Shown here piece after piece: positions 56,376 through 64,000 of a stretch of DNA of 64,000 nucleotides. A program made the translations under genes and the position numbers. Position 1 is the stretch's first letter; the number at the start of each line of letters is the position of its first letter. Origin of the DNA: Cyclaneusma minus. Lineage: Eukaryota; Ascomycota; Leotiomycetes; Marthamycetales; Marthamycetaceae. Location of the stretch: NCBI GenBank assembly GCA_037179335.1, contig JAKZHN010000045.1:1-64000 (forward strand), given 5' to 3'. Under the pieces are notes generated by a model. That model was given only the letters and a program-made list of their open reading frames with translations, was not told the DNA's origin and did no database searches.

Positions 56376-57015
56376 TTCTCAGGAATCGATGAGAGTGAAA
56401 AGCCAGCTTCCATGGGAAGTCTCCCGGAACAGCTTCATGATGTACTCTACCGCCATCGATAGCAAGCCCCTGTTGCCGCGATCCCCTGACAGTAGAAGCT
56501 TGCATCATTCATACTGTGACTAGGCCTGAACTTCTCGCGAAATATCACCCATAGTTCTATGTCGCTGCCCGAGCTGCTTCCGGGATCTAGTTCTCCTCAG
56601 CGGCGCTACTTAGCCCATGTATACCTGTATGAATACAATCATGCAGGGTTGCGATTGCGCCATAATATGTGGAATACCAATCGACGGAGATTAGTAAATG
56701 TCTCCTGAACACCATTAATTATTATTGTCTTGCCATTCATTAGCCTAAAGCTGCCACTACTGCATACGATTCACCGACATTGGACGTCGACTCCAAATGA
56801 TCAAGAGCAAAACAATTACTTGGAGGCAAGTAGCAACATGGGTTAATGGGGAACGGGCACTCATTAAGGTTGGCAGCGCAGCTTTAGGGGAAAACCCCCC
56901 AGCCATGGTTGAGCATCGCAACTGGACACATCTCCCATCCACGAACCATGAAATTAACCAATTGAAACAAATTACGCATAAACTAATAATGTTAAACAGT
57001 AAGGGCAAAAAATAT

Positions 57016-57135
57016 GGGCTGTGCCGGATTCGAACCGGCGTCCTCCTAACTGTGAGGTGTAGAAACTACCCCCATGGATAACAATGTCATGGGTTCTACC
57101 ACAGTTAGGTGCGCTACCATTGTGCCAACAGTCCT
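57016..57135 (-). tRNA. Intron-bearing tRNA, probably His (GTG)
   Basis: The T arm GCCGG-TTCGAAT-CCGGC is perfect and the acceptor GGACTGT pairs with ACAGCCC except for one A-C. The loop CTGTGG in a CCTAA/TTAGG stem gives anticodon GTG with G37, as in tRNA-His. An intron of about 45 nt contains CCCATG/CATGGG and GTAGAA/TTCTAC stems. A T6 terminator follows downstream. The D stem also has one A for G. Either a working gene or one lightly mutated. Confidence 0.6.
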
Positions 57136-57976
57136 GTTTTTTTGTATGATACCCTGCTACTTTTTCTGCTTTATAAAGTGCCGACAATCCTTTGATTGTA
57201 TTGAAGGCATTTTGACCCATTTGCTTTTTGAAGTGCTGATGAGCAAGATTTCAAAATTCAAGAAGAGAAATCTGAAACTGCTCGAATCATCCAGCGGAAG
57301 TATTCAGAAGTAAATCGAGTATCTGAAGAAATGGGAAATCAGAACCTAGTACCTACCCAGGTTCCTTGTCACTATTATTGCAACAATACTGGTGTCCGAT
57401 CGCCATCCTAATATGTAGGCCAAGACTTTCTCGCCAGCGGCCCATTCTCAGATGCCTTTTGCAGATCGTGAATCAGACACATATCAAGCATGCTGAGTGT
57501 ATCATTGGATATAATTGAACGCCTTTCGCTGTTTAGAATGTCTCGTCAGTCCACCCCGCCATGGCGACATGTCGTGCATAGCATTGGCAAAACAGTTATT
57601 GCGGGGTCGCTCAACAACGGTAATTGAGGAGTCTACATTCAGACTCCAATCACATGAAACAGATGAGCCATTTCCTCGTAAACTCCAGTGACGTTCGCCC
57701 GTTATCGTAAACTCAAAGACATTGCAGTCCTGTCGTTGATAAGATCTAGGGGTTTCCCCGCCTTATCGGTCGACCGTCAGCCCCACACATACATGGCATT
57801 TCGTCCCCAACTTGATCGAGTTCACGCCACGGCGCAATGGCGCAATGTGACTTTAGTCTGATACCTTCAGTAATTGATAAGCGACAGTTTAGGGAGGGTG
57901 CCTGACTGGACTGAGGCGGCAAGGACGGCACTGTGAGGGGCAGCCCAACGGAACTAGAAAGGAGTATATCTGAGCC

Positions 57977-57983
57977 ATATAAA
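57977..57983 (+). promoter_or_regulatory. Putative TATA box of the oxygenase gene
   Basis: ATATAAA lies about 75 bp before the oxygenase ATG in the 1.7-kb gap that separates it from the divergent MFS gene. No other gene but the tRNA lies in this gap. Confidence 0.5.
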
Positions 57984-58053
57984 CACCACCGTCAGGACGG
58001 ACAAGAAGCAACCCAAAGTTCAAGTAACATAACCACAGACTGCCCAATTCAAG

Positions 58054-59322
58054 ATGCCTACCGCTCTTTCACCATACGAACAGGTCCCGGAGACCAAAGA
58101 GAAACTTGACTGGGCTGAGTTGGCTACGCTTGACCTGTCCTTGTTTGACCAACCAGGGGGAAAAGAGGAGCTTGCCAAGCAGCTCGAGTATGCCGTGCAC
58201 AATGTCGGTTTCTTCTATGTGAAGAACTTTGGCATCTCCCAGGAAGAGGTGGACCGCCAGTTTGCCTTGGGACGCGAGTTCTATGAGCTGCCCCTGGAGG
58301 AGAAACTCAAGTACCACAACCTCGAGGCCTTGGAGAAAGGGGACTACAACGGCTACCGTCCGGCAGGGTTGAGAACGTAAGCAAATGTGAACAATATCAG
58401 AGACAAAGGACTAACGAGACCAGTATTACGGAAGGGATCAAGGACAAGATTCAAGTCTACAACTTGCCCAAATTCGACGGCTTCCACGAGAGACCCCAAC
58501 CCAAGGTTCTCCAAGACAACATCGAAGAAATCGAGGCTTTCAGCAGAGTAAGCTTTTCTTATGACAGTGAAGCGCCAGGCAGAGAATCTAACGATATCAC
58601 TAGGCTTGCCACGAAGTTTGCTTGAAGCTTCTTCGTATCCTCGCGGTCGTTTTGGAACTACCAGACGAAGAGCAACTCGTCAAGGACCACGCCTATGATG
58701 CCAAGGGAGAAGACCACCTGAGGTACATGCACTACGAGGCCAGAAGCCCGGAAGAGAACGAGAAGATCGGCCAACTGTACTCCGCGGGCCACACCGATTT
58801 GGGGACATTGACCCTCCTTTTCCGTCAGCCGGTTGCAGCTTTGCAAATCCTGAACTCGGAGAACCAGTGGAAGTGGGTGAAGCCGCAAGATGCTACTCTC
58901 ACCGTCAACATCTGCGATGCATTGGCTGCACTCACTGGTGGCTACTTCAAGAGCAGCGTTCACCGTGTCCACACGCCTCCCAAGGACCAGGCGCATATCG
59001 ACAGACTCGGCGTCCTCTTCTTCGCTAGGTATGTTGACTCCTTGCTGAAGTGGTAGCTCGTTTGTTGACCATAGCCAGGCCAAACAACCACGTCGTCCTC
59101 GAGCCTATTGCAAACAGCCCGCTGCTCAACAGACTCAACTTCAAAGCCAACGACTTCACGGCCTTGGGCAAGAAATTGACGGTCGAAGAGTGGGTGAAGG
59201 TCCGACAGATGCAACAGCAACGCCGAACCAAGCCTCTTGAGGTCACCAAAGATGGAAAGTACACGTACTCGCAGAAGGACATGGAGGTCATCCCTGGTTT
59301 GACGGCCAAGATCTACAACTAG
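58054..59322 (+). CDS. 2-oxoglutarate/Fe(II)-dependent oxygenase (IPNS-like)
   Basis: Four exons (58054-58376, 58424-58547, 58604-59028, 59079-59322; introns 47-56 bp) give 371 residues. The N-terminal DIOX_N part reads YAVHNVGFFYVKNFGISQEE. The C-terminal double-stranded beta helix holds the iron ligands in GHTDLGTLTLLF (His and Asp near residues 212 and 214) and SSVHRVHTPP (His near 269); an Arg near 283 in DRLGVLFFAR would hold 2-oxoglutarate. These cytosolic enzymes hydroxylate or desaturate small metabolites with O2; the substrate cannot be told. The divergent MFS transporter is a plausible partner, though only adjacency supports it. Confidence 0.9.
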
Positions 59323-59754
59323 ACTCCGTGTCAGTATAACACGTAGCTGTCGTTGTGATTGTGCGGGTTCGGATGATACTTGGTGTGATTGTATGGCAAG
59401 GGGGCCGAGTGAGGACATGTTGGCGAGATCTGACAATTTATGGCAATCGAAGCAGTAAACTTAGTCCGTGTGAGTCTGACTCGAAGTGTGAAGCTTTGGA
59501 ATCGTAGACGCGCCCGAGTTCGCACACGAGCAATCGTGTGCCTGGTCCTGCCATTCAAGCAATTGTTTCAAAGTGAGAGGAGGGAGGAAGTTGTGGTGAA
59601 TGAGTAGATTTCAAGTATAGGTTCGGGTTCTCGGGCCATATTAACTGAGGCATGTACCAAGATTCTGGGTTCTTGAAAGCGCGGCGGCCCGATCTGCTCA
59701 GCGCAGGAGTCGTGGGACATAACGGATATACCCCGAAAAGGCGTGAAAATTGCT

Positions 59755-60465
59755 TTAATTAGTAGCCTTGTACTTTGCTCTATACTCCTCCAGCTTTCGG
59801 ATATCCTCTGCTTCGCCGTGACCCTGCAGGCCGCCGATAATATCATCCAGCGTCAAGATAGCGAGGATTGGGATGTCGTATTCCTTTCGCAGTTCGCCGA
59901 TAGCGCTGGGCATGGGCTTACTGTCGTCTCCGTCGGGCGATGTCAGTTTCTCCATGCGGTCCAGCGCTACGACGATGCCGGCTACTATGCCGCCCTGTGC
60001 CCGGATCTTCTCAATAGCCTCCCTCTTCGCCGTACCGGCCGTGACCACATCATCCACAATCAGCACCCTCTTTCCCTTCAGCGGCGCGCCTACAATGGTG
60101 CCACCCTCGCCGTGATCCTTCGCCTCCTTCCTATCAAAGGAATAGCACAGCTTGTCGTACTTCTGCGGATCCAGCTCAGCAAGCTTGTCGACGGTAGCAG
60201 TGGCCAGCGGAATGCCCTTGTAGGCCGGGCCGAAGACGATGTCGAAGTCGATTACGGAGGCGGAGTGGGCTTCGATGATGGTCTTGGCGAAGGCGGTGGA
60301 GACGGCGCGTAGGAGGTCGGCGCGGTAGAAGTCACCGGCATTGAAGAAGTAGGGGGAGGTGCGCTTCGACTTCAGCGTGAAGGAGCCGAATTTGAGGATG
60401 TTGCCGTCGATGGCGGCTTTGAGGAAGTCGACTTTGTAGGATGAGGGGGTGGTGGAGGACGACAT
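59755..60465 (-). CDS. URA5: Orotate phosphoribosyltransferase
   Basis: One exon of 236 residues, the usual size. The PRPP-binding loop VLIVDDVVTAGTAKREAIE lies near residues 133-150, and FDIVFGPAYKGIPLATAT and TLKSKRTSPYFFNAGDFY are the substrate-binding blocks. The enzyme joins orotate and PRPP to give orotidine 5'-monophosphate, the fifth step of pyrimidine synthesis, as a cytosolic dimer. Often used as a marker gene in fungi. The stop at 59755 lies about 430 bp from the convergent oxygenase gene; 59323-59754 has no gene. Confidence 0.96.
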   Translation of the reverse strand: MSSSTTPSSYKVDFLKAAIDGNILKFGSFTLKSKRTSPYFFNAGDFYRADLLRAVSTAFAKTIIEAHSASVIDFDIVFGPAYKGIPLATATVDKLAELDPQKYDKLCYSFDRKEAKDHGEGGTIVGAPLKGKRVLIVDDVVTAGTAKREAIEKIRAQGGIVAGIVVALDRMEKLTSPDGDDSKPMPSAIGELRKEYDIPILAILTLDDIIGGLQGHGEAEDIRKLEEYRAKYKATN

Positions 60466-60644
60466 GTTTGCAGGAGGAAGTTGTAAAGTATTTGAGTCTT
60501 GGAGCTCTGGGTTTTGGGATTGGGCCGAGGGTCGGTCGCGTTGAAGGGAAAGTTTTTGCTGAGTCGTATTTTCTCGAATGGTGTTTTAGAGGAGGAGGGG
60601 TTTGGCGGGGGAGGAAGGCGGTGAGACGATAAGATAACGACCTA

Positions 60645-60853
60645 CAGTGGGTGGAAAAAAGTCTGAATACGGCCTACAGTCTCAGCTGGATTGCGAATAT
60701 TCTAAATAACCAAGAATATTCCCAGTAATTAGGAATATTCCCAATGCTTTGGAATTGGAATATTCCAAGTTATTAGGGATATTCCTGATCATTTGGGATA
60801 TTTACAATTATTTGGAGACTATGGACTGTATTCAGACTTTTTTCCTCCCACTG
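60645..60853. mobile_element. Mimp-like inverted-repeat element, copy 3
   Basis: A 209-bp TA-flanked element with the best-kept ends: CAGTGGGTGGAAAAAAGTCT on the left and CAGTGGGAGGAAAAAAGTCT on the right (read inward), both continuing with GAATAC. The interior has five or six ~19-bp units, such as CAGTAATTAGGAATATTCC. The ends match the Fusarium mimp/impala terminal consensus in length and most positions. Its right TA abuts the stop codon of the acetyltransferase gene. Confidence 0.9.
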
Positions 60854-60855
60854 TA

Positions 60856-61948
60856 CTATCCATGTTTCACCCGGGAATCGAGTGGTTTGATGGTCAATAC
60901 CTGCGCTGGGTGCTTAGTGGGGGTCATATTGAACCATGGATTGCGAACTCACCATGTCTACCCATCCACCACCGCCGAATTGCGCCTTACTTTTGCCTTT
61001 GTTCTGGAAGCCGACACTCTCGTAGAAAGGCACCAAATGCTAAAAGGGTCAGCAAATGGAAGAACAGTACGGTCGAGAAGATAGCTTACATCATGTGCAA
61101 TGATAGATATTCTGTCGGCAATTCCCACACCACTCATGTGTTGTATATAAGCCGTCAACATTTGTTTGCCCAGACCTTTGCCCTGGAAGCTGGGTAGGAC
61201 TCCCAGAGAATGCAAGCAAATAGTCCTTCCGCCTTCTTGGTGGCCGAGGGGAGAGGCAGACGGGTTCTCGGAGTCCCAATCGCGAGGGTAGTCCATGGCC
61301 TCATCTGTGACCACCTCGCCTTTGCTTTGAGTAGCAACTGCGTGAGCCAGCAACACTCCAACCTTGCCGTCCTTCCTGCCAGTTTCAATAGGCTTTCCAA
61401 CGGCGAGCGTTTCGGCTTTGAAGTTTGAATCCGGGGCGGCAGAGCTGAAGATGCCGAAGGAGAGTGCGCCGCATTTGGACAGCCGGTAAACAAACTAGAA
61501 TTTTAGAGTGTCAGCACCGAGGTTGCCGAATAGTGGCATCTCGTGAAAAACCATGTATTTTGAGTGGGAATGAGCTGTGAAGCTATTTCCCTAGAAGCCG
61601 GCAGATAAAGTGTATGCGCGGGGCGTCCAGCGCCTTGCGACCTTGACCAGTGCGGAAGACGAAGTTTGTTCCGCTGTCACGTACCTTCTCGCGGGAGCAC
61701 CTTTCCTGAGGGTTCTCGAAAGCAGCATTCTCGAGAGTCACGCAGGCCTCCAAATCCGAGATGGTCAAGGGACGGACAAAGGTGTGGAGGGCATTTGGAT
61801 CTCTCGTACCGCTTCTGCCGAAGCCACTCAATTGACGAATCCAGCGACCCTCCGACGGGGAGGCCTGTCGCTGTTCCGACTCCTCGGCGGGGTTGGGGCT
61901 CTCGGTGAGCTGGACCGGGACCTTGGAGCTTCCCAGTTCTCGCGGCAT
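60856..61948 (-). CDS. GNAT-family N-acetyltransferase (arylalkylamine/serotonin type)
   Basis: Four exons (61948-61685, 61494-61090, 61039-60953, 60900-60856) give 266 residues. The acetyl-CoA site is in TICLHSLGVLPSFQGKGLGK (motif A, QGKGLGK), and motif B follows in IADRISIIAHD-HLVPFYESVG. The start of the domain reads FVRPLTISDLEACVTLENAA, typical of fungal aralkylamine acetyltransferases that transfer acetyl groups to amines; substrate unproven. The C-terminus after GGGGWVDM is set by a 52-bp intron (CACTAAG branch) and ends VLTIKPLDSRVKHG-stop. Without that intron it would end 13 codons after VDM. The ~70-residue N-terminal part is disordered and Ser/Pro rich. Confidence 0.82.
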
Positions 61949-62394
61949 CGTGAAGTCCTAGAAGAGCGTCGAGGGGCGTGGGTTTCGAGACTGTTTCGGG
62001 GGGTCGGGGATGGCTTTGGTGGTATTGTTCAAGCAGGTAGGCTGCGTCTCTCCATCTGGAGCGGATGGGTGCGCGTGCGAAAGAAGGCGCAGGTTGGGGC
62101 CAAGGCGATCCACGGCGGAAACGACAAGCTGCTGGATGTTGCTGGAGCTGCGTACGAGCCGCGTGACTTTCGATACCTCCGTTCCTGCCCCAAATTGGCA
62201 TTCTTCGGCCTTCGCAGAGCTGCAAGCCTGCCACCACTCGCGCTGCGCTGCCCCGCCAATATGACGATGGCAGCGGCAGCGGCCGCGGGCTAGGCCAGAG
62301 CGAGGAAAACGGAGAGACCAGACTTTGATGCGACAATATAACTTAAGTTAGGTGAGAGCTTAGAGTTATCATTATAAGTACAGTAGCTCAAGTC

Positions 62395-62510
62395 ATTAGA
62401 AACGACTTGAGTGATGAGTTTGTATTCTAAGTAACTAGGAATATTCTAGGTGACTAGGAATATTCTGAGTGACTCAAAATACTCTTAATAATGATTAGGA
62501 ATAGCCTAAC
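62395..62510. repeat. Eroded array of ~19-bp GGAATATTC units
   Basis: Four ~19-bp units are readable, e.g. GTAACTAGGAATATTCTAG and GTGACTAGGAATATTCTGA, like the interior of the three mimp-like elements. The CAGTG-type ends are not clear, so this may be a decayed fourth copy. The remaining 61949-63045 stretch holds no gene I can support. Confidence 0.55.
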
Positions 62511-63045
62511 TAATCCAGTATCATCATGTATTAATTATGGTCCGAGCTTCGCCGAGTTGCCGGAACATATAGCGAACTGGCAACACTGGAATAACAACAT
62601 CCATTATCATTAGAAGACTCACTACTATCCGTAACCATCTAGCTGCTGGTAGAAAGTGGCACTCATTTACACCATTCCAGATTCGACCATATATTCGGCG
62701 CCTTCAAGACGCCCGGTGCTGAAGAGGAAGGCCTAACCAGAAGCGCGCCAGCGTCGTCAAGCTCCCCACCAAGCCTCGAATCTCCAACGCCGCCTGATAC
62801 TGCACAGAACTTCCCAAACTTCTCGCGCGCAGCTAGATCTTCACATATTTCCCCGTCCTGCCGACTCCGCTTCTCTGTCTTCTCGCCTTCTCGGCGTCAG
62901 CCTGCAGCTAGTGTTACGGCTACCACATCGTCCAACCATCCCGACATACATACCACGCCCTTTCGTTGTTTTCTCACAGACATACGTCCGATCTTGAAAG
63001 GCTCTGAGCAACGATCAGGCTGGCCGACTACTCGAACCAGACAAA

Positions 63046-64000
63046 ATGTACGTTATTCAGCCTTGAAGCTGTTATCTAAAACTTTAACCCTTGCTGACAG
63101 CTTCACCTCGTAGGCGTATAACCTTCCAGATCAACGCTCCCGACAGGGAGCTGGAGCAGGATCTTATCTCGCTCGAAATCCTCCCGGAAACGACGGTTGG
63201 CGTGCTTAAGGAATCCATACAGGCCGAAGTCCAGATCTCGAACACGGCGCAACATATCTACCACAATGGACGGCTTTTATCCGACGAGTCCAAGACAATG
63301 GAGCAGCTGCAAATCGTTGATGGTGACATGCTAGCCCTTCACGTGCGAGACATCCGTGGAGACACAGGGGTACCAGCAGCTTCGCGCGCTCAGCAACCAA
63401 TGCAAGCAGCAGCAGCTCGTCAGGGCATGCAAGGAGCCGGTGGCGACGCTGAAGCGGATCCGGAAACGCTGAGGTTGCGCATCCTGGGAAACCCCCAGTA
63501 TCGCCAGTCGATACTGCAACGCGCCCCGCAGCTCGCGCGAGTCCTCGAGAACCCGCAACTGTTTGCGCAGACGATACGACAGATGGGAGACGAGGAACAA
63601 GAAGCGCATCGGAGAAGGCAGCGGGAGATCGCTGAGCTCAACAATGACCCTTTTGACTTGGAGGCTCAGGCGCGGATTGAAGAGATGATCAGGGAGGAAA
63701 GAGTGCAAGAGAATCTGCAGAATGCCATCGATCACACTCCTGAAGGTAGTTCTGGTCACTGTTTGGGACTCTGTGCAATTTGCTAAACTTCGATGCAGTA
63801 TTCGGCTGCGTTCACATGCTCTACATCGACGTCGAGGTGAACGGCCATCCAGTCAAAGCATTTGTCGACTCGGGAGCTCAGGCGACAATCATGTCACCAA
63901 GCTGCGCAGAACGTTGTGGCATCCTACGCTTAATCGACAAACGTTTCGCCGGCATTGCGAAAGGAGTCGGTACAGCCGCCATTCTGGGACGAGTGCATTC
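63046..64000 (+). CDS. DDI1: Ddi1 ubiquitin-like/retropepsin-like shuttle protein, 3' end cut
   Basis: Exons 63046-63047, 63114-63745 and 63799 onward; the frame runs off the window. The first exon is only the AT of ATG, completed by G after a 66-bp intron, giving MRITFQINAPDRELEQDLIS. A ubiquitin-like domain (residues 1-80) is followed by a helical domain (LRILGNPQYRQSILQRAPQL) and the start of the retropepsin-like protease with the active-site DSGAQATIMSPSC. Ddi1 ferries ubiquitylated clients to the proteasome and can cut long-chain-ubiquitylated proteins; in yeast it also binds v-SNAREs. The ubiquitin-associated domain, if present, lies beyond the window. Confidence 0.94.

Noticed and set aside
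61610..62336. 219-227-codon frames on both strands at the acetyltransferase 5' end
   Set aside because: They overlap the first acetyltransferase exon in other frames; the GNAT motifs and splice sites support that exon instead.

Overview
The window is nuclear DNA of a filamentous ascomycete (Pezizomycotina). The evidence is short GT-AG introns of about 45-190 bp with CTAAC/CTGAC branch sites, Zn2Cys6 regulation, an AA9 cellulose oxygenase, a fungal terpene cyclase, a dispersed 5S rRNA gene, intron-bearing tRNAs and an A/T island of the kind left by repeat-induced point mutation (RIP). A leotiomycete is my best guess for the class, but that is inference.

Layout. 1-4.1 kb: a very A/T-rich gene-free island whose right edge carries a tandem duplication and an inverted repeat. 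4.6-24.7 kb: dense genes, namely an Ost-alpha/TMEM184-like membrane protein (-), the giant lipid-bridge protein Csf1 (+, 9.8 kb, no intron), a small frame-broken gene (-), a transcription factor with two zinc-binding modules (-) and a low-complexity protein (+). 24.7-33.9 kb: sparse, with an isolated terpene cyclase and a small hydrophilic stress-type protein. 33.9-46.9 kb: a conserved unknown protein with Cys-Pro motifs, tRNA-Glu, a decayed initiator tRNA, a secreted AA9 LPMO, a mitochondrial PPR protein, and a small membrane protein. 49-64 kb: housekeeping genes (gamma-tubulin complex GCP2, proteasome alpha5, 5S rRNA, orotate phosphoribosyltransferase, a GNAT acetyltransferase, Ddi1 cut by the window end) plus a divergent anion-symporter-type MFS / 2-oxoglutarate oxygenase pair with a tRNA between them.

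Mobile DNA. Three copies (33.3, 37.5 and 60.6 kb) of one short TA-flanked inverted-repeat element were found. Its ends resemble Fusarium mimp/impala termini and its interior is an array of about 19-bp units centred on GGAATATTCC. A fourth, eroded array lies at 62.4 kb. One copy sits directly against the stop codon of the acetyltransferase gene. The elements, several decayed tRNA-like sequences and a G-to-A lost splice acceptor in the MFS gene are the least ordinary parts of the window. I saw no CRISPR array, no rRNA operon and no complete biosynthetic cluster. Gene models were joined by hand from splice signals; frame continuity was checked arithmetically for most, and the MFS model remains approximate.
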